The notes beneath the pieces are model-generated. The model did not search any database. It was given only the letters and a program-made list of their open reading frames with translations, and was not told the DNA's origin. A stretch of 64,000 nt of DNA from an uncultured Steroidobacter sp. (GTDB lineage: Bacteria; Pseudomonadota; Gammaproteobacteria; Steroidobacterales; Steroidobacteraceae): positions 54,387 through 118,386 of the forward strand of contig CALMII010000051.1 in the NCBI GenBank assembly GCA_937864115.1. Direction: 5' to 3'. Each line of letters begins with the position of its first letter. The first letter of the stretch is position 1. The position numbers were made by a program, and so were the translations under genes. This document shows, piece after piece, positions 44,502-53,297 of the stretch.

Positions 44502-44559
44502 GGTCCGGAAGGTTTTTCGAGGCGCCGGCAACATGCCATACCGATCCCGCCTATTGCAA

Positions 44560-44587
44560 ATATAGAACGTTATTCGATATATAGAAC
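44560..44587. promoter_or_regulatory. Direct repeats ATATAGAAC in the IclR/CoA-synthetase divergent promoter
   Basis: Two exact 9-bp copies start at 44560 and 44579, 19 bp apart (about two helical turns). They lie in an A/T-rich patch of an otherwise GC-rich gap between the IclR gene and the ligase operon. They are candidate binding sites for the IclR protein. A TATATT on the minus strand could be the operon's -10. Confidence 0.45.
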
Positions 44588-44611
44588 ATCCTCGACAGCC
44601 GGATCATCGAC

Positions 44612-45433
44612 ATGGACACCAAGCGCCAGCGCATGAACTCGCCCGACCGCGAACTCGCGATTGCCGTGCGAGCCAGCAAAGCCCCTGCCATTTCGCGGGC
44701 CGCAGCCGTGCTGCGGCTGCTCGGCAAGAGCGATACGCCGCTCGGCGTGCAGACCATCGCGCGCGAACTCGGCCTGGTGCCGAGCACCTGTCTGCACGTG
44801 CTGCGCGCACTGGTCGCGGAAGAATTCGTTTCGTTCGATCCCGACACCAAGCGCTACTCGCTGGAGGCCGGCGTGCTCACGCTCGCGCGCCACTGGCTGC
44901 GCCGCAATCGTTTCAACGATCTCGCGCAACCGGCACTCGATCGCATCAGCCGCACGTTCGATCTCACCGTACTCGGCGTGCACATCGTCGGCCTCGACCA
45001 CATCATCGTGGTGGCGACGTCGCAGTCGAGCCAGAACTTCCAGCTCAGCACCCAGATCGGCAGCCGCTTCCCGGCACTCATCAGCGCTACCGGCCGCTGC
45101 ATCGCCGCGTTCGGCGATCAGGACGAGAACGATCTCGAAGGCCGCTTCAAGAAGCTGCGCTGGGACGAACCGCCGACCTTCGAGGAGTGGAAGGCGCAGG
45201 TGCGCCAGACGCGCGAACAGGGATTTGCCGTGGATGCGGGCAATTACATCGCGGGCGTCACGGTGGTGGCCGCACCGGTGTTCCGTGCACGCGGCAAACT
45301 CAGTCATGCGCTCGTCGCGCTCGGCATCGGCAGCGCACTGAAGCGCGCGGGACTGCCGACGCTGCAGAACGCCCTGCTCGCCTCGGCACAGTCGCTGTCG
45401 AATCAGTTGTCGGGAGAGATCGATTCGGAGTGA
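44612..45433 (+). CDS. IclR family transcriptional regulator
   Basis: 273 residues. The N-terminal winged helix (AAAVLRLLGKSDTPLGVQTI, ARELGLVPSTCLHVLRALVA, about residues 30-75) is followed by an IclR effector domain (FDLTVLGVHIVGLDHIIVVA, GSRFPALISATGRCIAAF). It diverges from the CoA-synthetase operon and converges with the aldehyde dehydrogenase gene; the first is the likely target. The effector is probably a pathway acid or CoA ester. No clear ribosome-binding site is seen before the ATG at 44612. Confidence 0.92.
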   Translation: MDTKRQRMNSPDRELAIAVRASKAPAISRAAAVLRLLGKSDTPLGVQTIARELGLVPSTCLHVLRALVAEEFVSFDPDTKRYSLEAGVLTLARHWLRRNRFNDLAQPALDRISRTFDLTVLGVHIVGLDHIIVVATSQSSQNFQLSTQIGSRFPALISATGRCIAAFGDQDENDLEGRFKKLRWDEPPTFEEWKAQVRQTREQGFAVDAGNYIAGVTVVAAPVFRARGKLSHALVALGIGSALKRAGLPTLQNALLASAQSLSNQLSGEIDSE

Positions 45434-45443
45434 GCTCGTTCTT

Positions 45444-45500
45444 CCTGTGGGGCCGGCTTCAGCCGGCTTCAAGAAGTCAGGCTGAAGCCTGACCTACAGG
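45444..45500. repeat. REP/BIME-like repeat, locus 15
   Basis: Unit B with a shortened right arm (AGCCGGCTTC) and inverted unit A. It fills the 73-bp gap between the convergent IclR and aldehyde dehydrogenase genes and ends six bases from the dehydrogenase stop. Confidence 0.9.
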
Positions 45501-45506
45501 AGAAGA

Positions 45507-46931
45507 TCAGGCCGGCGCGTAGCCCGGCATCGCCTTCGTCTCCACGTACTCGTGGAAGCCGAACTCGCCCCACTCGCGGCCGTTGCCGCTCTTCTTGAAG
45601 CCGCCGAAGGGCGCGCAGAAATCGAAGCCGTTGTTGATGTACACCGCGCCCGCACGGATGCGACGCGCCACGGCGCGGGCCTTCTCCATGTCGGCACCGT
45701 TCACGAAACCGGCGAGACCGTACTCGGTGTCGTTGGCGATCCGGATCGCATCGTCGATGTCGTCGTAGCCGAGGATGGTGAGCACCGGTCCAAAGATCTC
45801 CTCGCGCGCAATGGTCATCTCGTTCTTCACATTGCCGAACACCGTGGGCTTCACGAAGTAGCCCTTGCTCAGGCCGTCCGGACGACCCGGACCGCCGGCC
45901 ACCAGCGTCGCACCTTCCTCGATGCCCTTGCGGATCAGCGACTGGATCTTCTCGAACTGATTCTTCGACACGACCGGACCGATGGCGAAGTTGCCCTTCG
46001 GATCGCCGACCGTCACCTGCGCCGCCGCTTCGCGTGCGATGCGGATGGCTTCTTCCATGCGAGCCTTCGGCACCAGCATGCGCGAGGGCGCGCTGCAGGT
46101 CTGGCCGGAGTTGCCCATCATCGACGCGACGCCGCCGGCGACGTTCGCGGCGAATGCCGAGTCGTCGAGCACGATGTTCGGGCTCTTGCCGCCCAGTTCC
46201 TGCGCCACGCGCTTCACCGTTGCCGCGGCGTTCTTCGCGATCTCGACGCCGGCACGCGTCGAACCCGTGAAGGAGATCATGTCGATGTCGGGATGTACGG
46301 ACATCGGCACGCCGACATTCGGACCATCGCCCTGGATCAGGTTGAATACGCCGGCCGGCGTGCCCGCCGCGTGCATGATCTCGGCGAAGATCTGGCCGGA
46401 GTACGGCGAGACTTCCGACGGCTTGAGGATCACGGTGCAGCCGGTCGCGAGCGCCGGGAACACCTTGACCGCGATCTGGTTCATCGGCCAGTTCCACGGC
46501 GTGATGAGTCCGCACACGCCGATCGGCTCCTTCACCAGCAGCGTGCCGCCGCGCTGCTCTTCGAACTTGAAGTTCTGGAGGATCTCGATGGCGGTGTTCA
46601 GATGCCCGATGCCGAGTCCGACCTGGAAGCCGCCGGCGAGCGCTGCCGGCGCGCCCATTTCCTCGGTGATCGCAGCCGCCAGATCGCCCGCGCGTTTCTG
46701 GTATTCCTCGGCGATGCGCTGCAGCAGCTTCAGACGTTCTTCGCGCGTGCTCTGCGACCAGGGGACGAACGCCTTGCGCGCGGCCTTTACGGCCCGGTCG
46801 ACGTCGGCGGCGGAGCCGTTGGCGATCCTGCCGCTGACTTCTTCAGTCGCGGGATCGATGACGTTGAGTGTCCTCGCGTCGACCGGGTCGACCCACTTGC
46901 CGTCGATGTAGAACTTCAGATAGTCGCGCAT
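45507..46931 (-). CDS. NAD(P)-dependent aldehyde dehydrogenase
   Basis: 474 residues, a standard class-I-like ALDH: TPWNWPMNQIAVKVFPALAT, FTGSTRAG, catalytic E245 in AQELGGKSP and nucleophile C279 in GNSGQTCSAPSRM, ending with FGGFKKSGNGREWGEFGF. It oxidises an aldehyde to the acid. It is the last gene of the BVMO / Rieske / ThDP-enzyme run, so it may take the aldehyde released by the ThDP enzyme. A REP pair lies between it and the ThDP gene. Confidence 0.93.
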   Translation of the reverse strand: MRDYLKFYIDGKWVDPVDARTLNVIDPATEEVSGRIANGSAADVDRAVKAARKAFVPWSQSTREERLKLLQRIAEEYQKRAGDLAAAITEEMGAPAALAGGFQVGLGIGHLNTAIEILQNFKFEEQRGGTLLVKEPIGVCGLITPWNWPMNQIAVKVFPALATGCTVILKPSEVSPYSGQIFAEIMHAAGTPAGVFNLIQGDGPNVGVPMSVHPDIDMISFTGSTRAGVEIAKNAAATVKRVAQELGGKSPNIVLDDSAFAANVAGGVASMMGNSGQTCSAPSRMLVPKARMEEAIRIAREAAAQVTVGDPKGNFAIGPVVSKNQFEKIQSLIRKGIEEGATLVAGGPGRPDGLSKGYFVKPTVFGNVKNEMTIAREEIFGPVLTILGYDDIDDAIRIANDTEYGLAGFVNGADMEKARAVARRIRAGAVYINNGFDFCAPFGGFKKSGNGREWGEFGFHEYVETKAMPGYAPA

Positions 46932-46970
46932 TTCGTCATCCCCTCATGTTTCCGATCTGCTTCTTCCTGT

Positions 46971-47025
46971 TGTAGGTCAGGCTTTAGCCTGACTCCAAAA
47001 GGCCGGCTAAAGCCGGCCCCACAGG
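46971..47025. repeat. REP/BIME-like repeat, locus 16
   Basis: Unit A (GTCAGGCTTTAGCCTGAC) and inverted unit B (GGCCGGCTAAAGCCGGCC), the TTTA/TAAA loop pair. It lies within the gap between the ThDP enzyme and aldehyde dehydrogenase genes. Confidence 0.9.
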
Positions 47026-47036
47026 GCGGCGCCCGA

Positions 47037-48770
47037 TCACTGCGTGCCTTCGGCATACCACGTCCGGAACTTCTCGTACTTCGGCATCTCCTCCGAATTC
47101 GCCTTCGGATCGATGTCGACGTGGACCACGCCGACCTTGCCGCTCGCATACGCGCGCTGGATCGCCGGGCCGATATCTTCCGCCCGGGTGACGTACTCGC
47201 CGTGACAGCCGAAACCTTCGCCGATCTTGTCGAAGCGCAGCTTGCCCCAGTGCGTGCCGGTCTCGGTCGTCTTGCCGATGCCGAACGTGCGCTTGTACAC
47301 GCCGACTTCCAGGCCCCACTGGTAATCGACGCCGACCACGCAGACCAGCGGCAGCTGGGTGCGCACCGCCGTTTCCAGTTCGCCGATGTGGAACAGGAAC
47401 GACGAGTCGCTGGTGATCAGCATGCCGGGACGCTTCTTCCTGGTCGCCGCCTGATCGGCCAGCATCGCGCCCGTCGCATACGGCAGGCCGGTGCCGATGT
47501 GGCCGAAGTTCTGGTTCCAGATGACGTCCTGCGGTTTGCACTGCGAGTAGGTCCACTGGAAGATCACCGTGGCGCCGCCATCGCGGATCAGGATGCCGTC
47601 CTTCGGGAACGCCTTGGTCGCTTCGACCACGAAGCGCGAGGTGTGGATCGGCGTGCCCGCGGTGCCGTCGCTCTTCTTCAGCGATTCCGCAGCCCACGAT
47701 TCGATCTCGGCCTGGCAGTCCTTCATGTACTTGGCGAGCATCGGCGCCGGCTGGCGCGGCGTGTCCTTGAGCGCGGCGACGAGCTGCGGCACGACGCCGC
47801 GCAGATCGCCGACCAGCGGCACGTCGATCGGACGATTCACGCCGATGGCGGACGCATCCTGCTCGACATAGATCCACTTGCGGATGCCTTCGTTCTTCTG
47901 CCAGTAGCGCCAGCGGCCGTAGTGCACCGGCTCGCCCAGTTCGGTACCCAGCGCCAGCACCAGGTCGGACTCTTCGACGACTTCGAGCGTGGCGTCCTGG
48001 AACACGTACTGGAACGTGCGGTCTTCGAGGCCCTTGATGAACGAGGTGCCGCCCGAGGTCTGCACGACCGGGCAGTTCATCAACAGCGCGAGTTCCTTCA
48101 CCGCTGCGCCGGTGCGCGACGTATGAACGCCGTGACCGACCAGCAGGATCGGGTTCCTGGCTTCGCGGATCAGCTTCGCCGCCTCGGCGATCTTGTCGAT
48201 GTCCGCACCCTGATTGACCAGGCGATAGCGCGACGGCGCCAGCGGCTCCGGCACGTCCAGATCTTCATTGATGATGTGCGAGGGATACTCGATGTAGGAC
48301 GGACCCGGCGTGCCCGACAGGGAAGTGCGGATCGCCTGGCGGATGATTTCGTCGGTCTGGTCGGCGTATTCGATCGACGCGGCGTACTTCACCGAGTTCT
48401 CGAACAGCGGCATCTGTTTCACGAACTGGATGCGGCCGCGACGCACGCGCTGCTCGGTGACGCGCGCGCGCTGACCGCTCAGGAAAATGACGGGCGAGTT
48501 CTCGACCAAAGCACATTGAATGGCCGGCGCCGCATTGGCGATGCCGGGGCCGAGCGTGCCGATGGCCAGCGCCGGCTTGCCCGTGATGCGCGAAGCGGCT
48601 TCCGCCATGAAGCCCGCAGCCGCTTCGTGGTGCGGCGCGATGACCGTCCAGCCGCGCTTCTCCGCCTCCCAGAACATATGAACGAAGTTCGGATCAGGAA
48701 TGCCGAACAGCGTGTTGACGCCCTCCGCTTCGAAAAGCTGCAGGATTCGTTCATAGACTTTCACGGCCAT
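47037..48770 (-). CDS. Thiamine diphosphate-dependent enzyme (2-oxoacid decarboxylase / acyl-CoA lyase type)
   Basis: 577 residues with the three-domain ThDP fold. The N-terminal Pyr domain has the catalytic glutamate E49 in APHHEAAAGFMAEA and GPGIANA. The C-terminal PP domain has NFGHIGTGLPYATGAML. The Mg-ThDP motif is atypical: SDS (about residues 453-455) in place of GDG, and VD about 25 residues later in place of NN. It resembles acetolactate-synthase/benzaldehyde-lyase/2-hydroxyacyl-CoA-lyase relatives. In an operon with a Rieske oxygenase, BVMO and aldehyde dehydrogenase, it may cleave or form a C-C bond next to a carbonyl; the reaction is not established. Confidence 0.87.
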   Translation of the reverse strand: MAVKVYERILQLFEAEGVNTLFGIPDPNFVHMFWEAEKRGWTVIAPHHEAAAGFMAEAASRITGKPALAIGTLGPGIANAAPAIQCALVENSPVIFLSGQRARVTEQRVRRGRIQFVKQMPLFENSVKYAASIEYADQTDEIIRQAIRTSLSGTPGPSYIEYPSHIINEDLDVPEPLAPSRYRLVNQGADIDKIAEAAKLIREARNPILLVGHGVHTSRTGAAVKELALLMNCPVVQTSGGTSFIKGLEDRTFQYVFQDATLEVVEESDLVLALGTELGEPVHYGRWRYWQKNEGIRKWIYVEQDASAIGVNRPIDVPLVGDLRGVVPQLVAALKDTPRQPAPMLAKYMKDCQAEIESWAAESLKKSDGTAGTPIHTSRFVVEATKAFPKDGILIRDGGATVIFQWTYSQCKPQDVIWNQNFGHIGTGLPYATGAMLADQAATRKKRPGMLITSDSSFLFHIGELETAVRTQLPLVCVVGVDYQWGLEVGVYKRTFGIGKTTETGTHWGKLRFDKIGEGFGCHGEYVTRAEDIGPAIQRAYASGKVGVVHVDIDPKANSEEMPKYEKFRTWYAEGTQ

Positions 48771-48862
48771 GGTCAGGTCTCACTCGATATTGTCGCCAGA
48801 AAACATTCGTCGCCGACGGCGAAGGCCGCGCAGGCGCGCGGCACCGGATCGGTCGAATCGCG

Positions 48863-50236
48863 CTACTTGAGCTTGCGCGGTGCGCCCGTGCCCATGAACG
48901 TCGCCAGGTTGCGGTGGAAGTTCGTCACCTTCTGTTCCTGGTGCGGATTCGGCAGCGTGCCGCGGAAACCGCGCGACTTCATGCCCTTCTGCACTTCGCA
49001 CATGTTGGAGAAGTCCTGCGCCAGCACCATGCCCCACTTCTCTGCCGTCGGTTCCGCATAGACCCACTCGGTCTTCGGCTCCTGGCCTTCGGGAAAACGC
49101 TCCAGCGCATACGACTCGAAGATGCACTGGTTGGGATCGTCGCCGTACGGACGCGTGCGATAGCACAGCGCGAACGTCATGCCCTGCAGCACCGACATGT
49201 TCGGGAAGATGTGCCAGGCCAGACCCGCTTCCGCCATGTTCTCCGCGCTGATGGTCGGCCAGATGACGCCGCGCTTCGCATCGTCGGCGCGCGCCGCGGC
49301 CAGCCAGTGCTTGATGACGTCCTGCGGCGAAGTGCCTTCGGGCAGTTCGTCGACGAGACGCTTCGCGGCATTGACCAGCGTTTCGGTCGAGGCTGCGTAG
49401 TTCACCGTCTCGTAGTTTTCTCGCGCGAGCTCATAAGTGGAGACGCGCGGATCGGCGCCGGCGCCCACGCGCGTCACGGAGCTGCTCTCGCTCATCTTCA
49501 TTTTCTTGTCGCGTTCGTCGAAGCCGCTGACGCCGTGCAGGCCATAGGCTTTCGAATACGCATAGAACTGGCCGTACTTGAGCAGCTGCGTGTGCGTGCC
49601 GGCGACGTGATACGGCTCCATGAAGGCTTCGAGCGCCGTCTTCCAGTTGGCGGGATAGACCACCCACTGGCGCCACTTGTAACGCATCTTCTCGAACTGG
49701 AACGCATCGAGAATGCCCGCGGCCGGTTCCAGGAATTCGCGCAGCGAGCCGCAGTCCGGATCCATGTTGATGAAGACCCAGCCGCCCCAGGTGTCGACCT
49801 TCACTTCGGACAGCTTCGTGTGTTCGTCGGTCAGCGCGTCCTTCCAGTCCTGCTTGTCGAGGATGTGGACGTTCCTTCCGTCGAGATCGAAGGCCCAGCC
49901 GTGGAAGGCGCAGACGAAGCGGCTCTTGTGTCCGCACGCATGAATCTGATTCGGTGCGGTGCTGATCAGGCGACGGCCGCGATGCGGACACACATTGTGG
50001 AAGGCCTTGAGTCTGTCCGTCGCCGTGCGCACGACGATGATGGAGTCATCGCCGATCTCGTACGTGAGAAAGCTGCCGACGTCGGGCAGTTCTTCGAGCC
50101 GGCCAGCCATCTGCCACACGCGCGGCCAGAGTTTTTCGGCTTCGAGCCTGGCGTAGTCGCGCGACAGGAAGGCCTCGGTGCCATACGTCACCGCATCGTT
50201 CAGATCTTCAACGCTGACATTGACCCATGTATCCAC
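48863..50236 (-). CDS. Rieske non-heme iron oxygenase, alpha subunit (3), long Rieske loop
   Basis: 457 residues from a GTG at 50236 with GGAGG eight bases upstream. Rieske ligands are C83-x-H85 and C109-x2-H112 with a 23-residue spacer that includes an extra cysteine (C101 in HACGHKSR). The catalytic motif EAFMEPYHVAGTHTQLLKYG gives H210 and H215. It is a close paralogue of oxygenase 2. It follows the BVMO gene by 40 bp and precedes the ThDP enzyme gene, suggesting successive oxygenation steps on one substrate. Electron-transfer partners are not in the window. Confidence 0.93.
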   Translation of the reverse strand: MDTWVNVSVEDLNDAVTYGTEAFLSRDYARLEAEKLWPRVWQMAGRLEELPDVGSFLTYEIGDDSIIVVRTATDRLKAFHNVCPHRGRRLISTAPNQIHACGHKSRFVCAFHGWAFDLDGRNVHILDKQDWKDALTDEHTKLSEVKVDTWGGWVFINMDPDCGSLREFLEPAAGILDAFQFEKMRYKWRQWVVYPANWKTALEAFMEPYHVAGTHTQLLKYGQFYAYSKAYGLHGVSGFDERDKKMKMSESSSVTRVGAGADPRVSTYELARENYETVNYAASTETLVNAAKRLVDELPEGTSPQDVIKHWLAAARADDAKRGVIWPTISAENMAEAGLAWHIFPNMSVLQGMTFALCYRTRPYGDDPNQCIFESYALERFPEGQEPKTEWVYAEPTAEKWGMVLAQDFSNMCEVQKGMKSRGFRGTLPNPHQEQKVTNFHRNLATFMGTGAPRKLK

Positions 50237-50276
50237 GACGTCCCCCTCCACACCAATAAACGCAGCCCGACCCCGT

Positions 50277-52100
50277 CTATGACTTGAGAACGAGGCCCTC
50301 CATGTCGCCCTTCTCGCGCCATTCGCGCACCATTTTCTGGAACGCATCCCAGCCCGGACCCCAGCCGCGGAACAGCGCCCACTTCGGCCTGCTCTCGCCT
50401 TCGTTGTTGAAATAGCCCGGCGGACACGAACCCTGGAACTCGGAGAGATCGATCTCCAGTTCGCGGAAACGTTTGACGTAGGCGTCCTGCGCCTCCTTGC
50501 TCGGCTCGACCACGGTGGCGCCGCGCTTCAGCGCTTCGCCGATGATGTAGGCGATGTGATGGCCCTGCTCGCCGAACTGTTCGGTGACGGAGGCATTCAG
50601 GCCGCCCTGGATGTAGCCGACGTAGAACTGGTTCGGGAAGTCGTGGGTCATGGTGCCGTGCAGCGTCTCGTAGCCATCCGCCCAGTGTTCGTAGATGGAC
50701 CTGCCGCCGCGGCCCGCGACCACGTCGATGCCCCAGCGGCGATCGAGATCGCTGGTCACTTCGAAACCGCTGGCGAAGATGATGCAGTCGACTTCGTATT
50801 CCCTGCCGTTGGCGATGAAGCCCTTTTCCGTCAGCTTCTGCAGACCCTTGGTTTCGGACACGTCGATCAGATCGACGTTGGAGCGATTGAAGGTCGGATA
50901 GAACTCGTCGCTCGACAGCGGACGCTTGCAGAGAAAGCGGTAGTAAGGCTTCAGCGCCTCGGCCGCCTCCTCGTCCTTCACGATCGCCGCGACGCGCTGG
51001 CGCAGGCGCTCCATCACGCGATAGTCGATCACTTCGCGACGCGCCACGAACTCGGCAGGCGTGAGCTGCGGCCAGCCTTCGGCTTCGAGTTCGGCGGCGA
51101 GATTGCGCGTGATCTCGGTCCAGATGTCGCAGATCAGATCGGCCTCGCCCGGCGCGAGGAATTCCATCGCGGCGCGATGGAAATTCGCCTGGCGCTGTTT
51201 CTGCCAGCCCGGCTGCAGCGACGTTGCCCATGCAGGATCGGTCGGCGGATTCGGACGCTCGTCGACGCTGGAGGGCGTGCGCTGCACCACGTACAGATGC
51301 TTCGCATGCTTGCCGAGGTACGGCACGGCCTGGATCGCCGTCGCGCCGGTGCCGACGATGGCGACGCGCTTGTCGCCGAGCTTGTCCAGCACGGGCTCGC
51401 GATAGCTGCCGCCGGTGTAGTCGTAGTCCCAGCGCGCGGTGTGGAAGATCTTGCCCTTGAACTGGTCGAGGCCTGCGATGCCCGGCAGCTTCGGCATGTT
51501 GAGCACGCCGCAGGCCATGATCACGAAGCGCGCGCGGATGTCGTCGCCGCGATGGGTGCCGACGTGCCAGCGATCGAGCTGCTCGTCCCAGCGCAGCGAA
51601 TGGATGTGGGTGTGGAACAGCGCCTTGTCGGCGAAGCCGAACTTCGCGGCGATCGAGCGCGCGTATTCGTAGATCTCCCAGCCGTCGGCGAATTTCTTCG
51701 ACGGCATGAAGCCCATTTCCTCGAGCAGCGGCAGGTAGCAGTACGACTCGTTGTCGCACTGGATGCCGGGATAGCGGTTCCAGTACCACACGCCGCCGAA
51801 ATCGCCCGCGGTGTCGACGTTGCGGAAGCGGGTCACGCCGGCCTGCGTCAGATGGTAGGCAGCCATGATGCCGCCCCATCCCGCGCCCAGAATGACCACG
51901 TCGAGGTCTTCGGAAATCGGCGCGCGCGGCTCGACCGGCGTGTGCGGATCGGCCGCGTAGTTCGCGGCGACGTCGCCGGCAGGCCGGAAATACTGCGTCT
52001 GGCCATCCTTCCTGAGACGCCTTTCCCGCTCCAGACGATACTTTTCGCGCAGCGAAGGAATATCGACATCAACCGGCGTCTGCGTCGGCGCGCACTTCAT
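50277..52100 (-). CDS. Flavin-containing Baeyer-Villiger-type monooxygenase
   Basis: 607 residues. Two Rossmann motifs (VVILGAGWGGIMAAY at about residue 68; VAIVGTGATAIQAV at about 247) flank the Baeyer-Villiger fingerprint FKGKIFHTARWDYDY (about residues 214-228). It resembles larger BVMOs such as phenylacetone/cyclododecanone/steroid monooxygenases, including the N-terminal extension before the first Rossmann fold. It inserts oxygen next to a ketone to give an ester or lactone using NADPH and O2. The ATG at 52100 is chosen. It is the first gene of the operon ending with the aldehyde dehydrogenase, with a promoter/operator directly upstream. Confidence 0.93.
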   Translation of the reverse strand: MKCAPTQTPVDVDIPSLREKYRLERERRLRKDGQTQYFRPAGDVAANYAADPHTPVEPRAPISEDLDVVILGAGWGGIMAAYHLTQAGVTRFRNVDTAGDFGGVWYWNRYPGIQCDNESYCYLPLLEEMGFMPSKKFADGWEIYEYARSIAAKFGFADKALFHTHIHSLRWDEQLDRWHVGTHRGDDIRARFVIMACGVLNMPKLPGIAGLDQFKGKIFHTARWDYDYTGGSYREPVLDKLGDKRVAIVGTGATAIQAVPYLGKHAKHLYVVQRTPSSVDERPNPPTDPAWATSLQPGWQKQRQANFHRAAMEFLAPGEADLICDIWTEITRNLAAELEAEGWPQLTPAEFVARREVIDYRVMERLRQRVAAIVKDEEAAEALKPYYRFLCKRPLSSDEFYPTFNRSNVDLIDVSETKGLQKLTEKGFIANGREYEVDCIIFASGFEVTSDLDRRWGIDVVAGRGGRSIYEHWADGYETLHGTMTHDFPNQFYVGYIQGGLNASVTEQFGEQGHHIAYIIGEALKRGATVVEPSKEAQDAYVKRFRELEIDLSEFQGSCPPGYFNNEGESRPKWALFRGWGPGWDAFQKMVREWREKGDMEGLVLKS

Positions 52101-52126
52101 GAAGGAGAATCCCCCGCCCACTTTAG

Positions 52127-52147
52127 TCAACGACAGTGTTGATTATA
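52127..52147 (-). promoter_or_regulatory. BVMO operon promoter: TATAAT with overlapping palindrome TCAACACTGTCGTTGA
   Basis: Reading the minus strand, a consensus -10 TATAAT (52147-52142) runs directly into a palindrome with 5-bp perfect arms TCAAC/GTTGA (52142-52127). The palindrome ends 27 bp before the BVMO start codon. No consensus -35 lies 16-18 bp upstream. The arrangement suits a repressor that blocks open-complex formation; the protein is unknown. The remaining 210 bp up to the SDR gene show no recognisable gene or repeat. Confidence 0.5.
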
Positions 52148-52356
52148 AGCAAACGGACCGGCAACGCGAGTGCCGCATGTCCTGCGACGCAACATGCGCT
52201 TTCTGCCGGCGCTGAGGCGCGGCAACTGCTTGAATTTCCTGCGGTGCGCGGCCGCCTGCGCGGGCCGCCGCGCGTCGAGTCACAGACTGCGCGCCGCCTG
52301 GTGCGGCCCGGTATTTCATCAGTGCAATGGCGCGTTGACGGTCGCGCCGTTTCCGG

Positions 52357-53286
52357 TCACGACTTCGACTTCACCTGCCCGGCAGTCGCCATCGCGAAGC
52401 TGCGGCGGATGTGATCGACGTGACCGGACGGCACCACCGGCAGGATCCACGGCGAGTTCGCATCGCGGATGGCATCGATCTTTTCCCCCACCTGCTCGAT
52501 GGTCCACGACGGCTGATACACGCCTTCGCTCTCGCCGATGAATGCGCGGGCGATGCGACCGGCGATGGACACGAACATCTCGCCCGTGACCGAACAGGAT
52601 TCGTGCGACAGCCACCCGACGACGGGCGCCACCCGTTCCGGCCCCATCGGCGGGAACTGCGACGTATCGATGCCCTCGGCCATGCGCGTCACCGCGCCGG
52701 GCACGATGACGTTGCAGCGGACGCCTTGCGCCGCGCCTTCCAGTGCCGCCACGTTGCACAGGCCGATGATGCCGGCCTTGGAGACGCCATAGTTGGCGAC
52801 ACGGTGATTGCCGTACAGACCGCCGATCGACGAGGTCAGCACGATGCGGCCGTAACCGGCGCTGCACATGAGCGGGAACGCGGGACGCACGACATGGAAT
52901 GCGCCGCGCAGATGCACGCTCAGCACCGACTCGAAGTCTTCGTACGAGAGTTCCTTGAGCGAGCCGTAGCGAACGTTGCCGGCGTTGTGGATGAGGATGT
53001 CGATGCGGCCGTAGCGGTCCATCGCCGCCTGCACGATCGCCTTGCCGCCCGCGGGCGTCGCGACGGACTCCGTGCAAGCCACGGCCTCGCCGCCGGCCGC
53101 CCCGATCTCGTCGACGACTGCCTGCGCCGGGCCGGCATCGACGCCGTCGCCCTGCAGACTGCCGCCCGGATCGTTGACGACGACCTTCGCGCCCTTCGAG
53201 GCGAGCAGCAATGCGTACGCGCGTCCGAGTCCGCGGCCCGCGCCGGTGATCACTGCAACGCGATCGTCGAATCGAAGTTCAGTCAT
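52357..53286 (-). CDS. SDR family oxidoreductase, 3-hydroxyacyl-CoA dehydrogenase type (paralogue)
   Basis: 309 residues. TGAGRGLGRAYALLLASKGA, NDPGGSLQGDGVDAGPAQAV, HNAGNVRYGS, TSSIGGLYGN and YGVSKAG are visible. The layout is identical to the 306-residue SDR at 40723-41643, with the same C-terminal extension. It probably oxidises a hydroxyacyl-CoA or hydroxylated ring. It lies 57 bp after the MFS transporter gene on the same strand, with a CCTCC repeat between them, and upstream of the BVMO promoter. Confidence 0.9.
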   Translation of the reverse strand: MTELRFDDRVAVITGAGRGLGRAYALLLASKGAKVVVNDPGGSLQGDGVDAGPAQAVVDEIGAAGGEAVACTESVATPAGGKAIVQAAMDRYGRIDILIHNAGNVRYGSLKELSYEDFESVLSVHLRGAFHVVRPAFPLMCSAGYGRIVLTSSIGGLYGNHRVANYGVSKAGIIGLCNVAALEGAAQGVRCNVIVPGAVTRMAEGIDTSQFPPMGPERVAPVVGWLSHESCSVTGEMFVSIAGRIARAFIGESEGVYQPSWTIEQVGEKIDAIRDANSPWILPVVPSGHVDHIRRSFAMATAGQVKSKS

Positions 53287-53297
53287 TGGTCTCTCTC

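Noticed and set aside
45552..49061. Open plus-strand frame of about 1170 codons across the aldehyde dehydrogenase, ThDP and Rieske genes
   Set aside because: It spans three well-supported minus-strand genes and a REP locus and has no recognisable domain.
52136..52414. Open plus-strand frame upstream of the BVMO gene
   Set aside because: It overlaps the end of the SDR gene, lacks a ribosome-binding site and resembles no known family.
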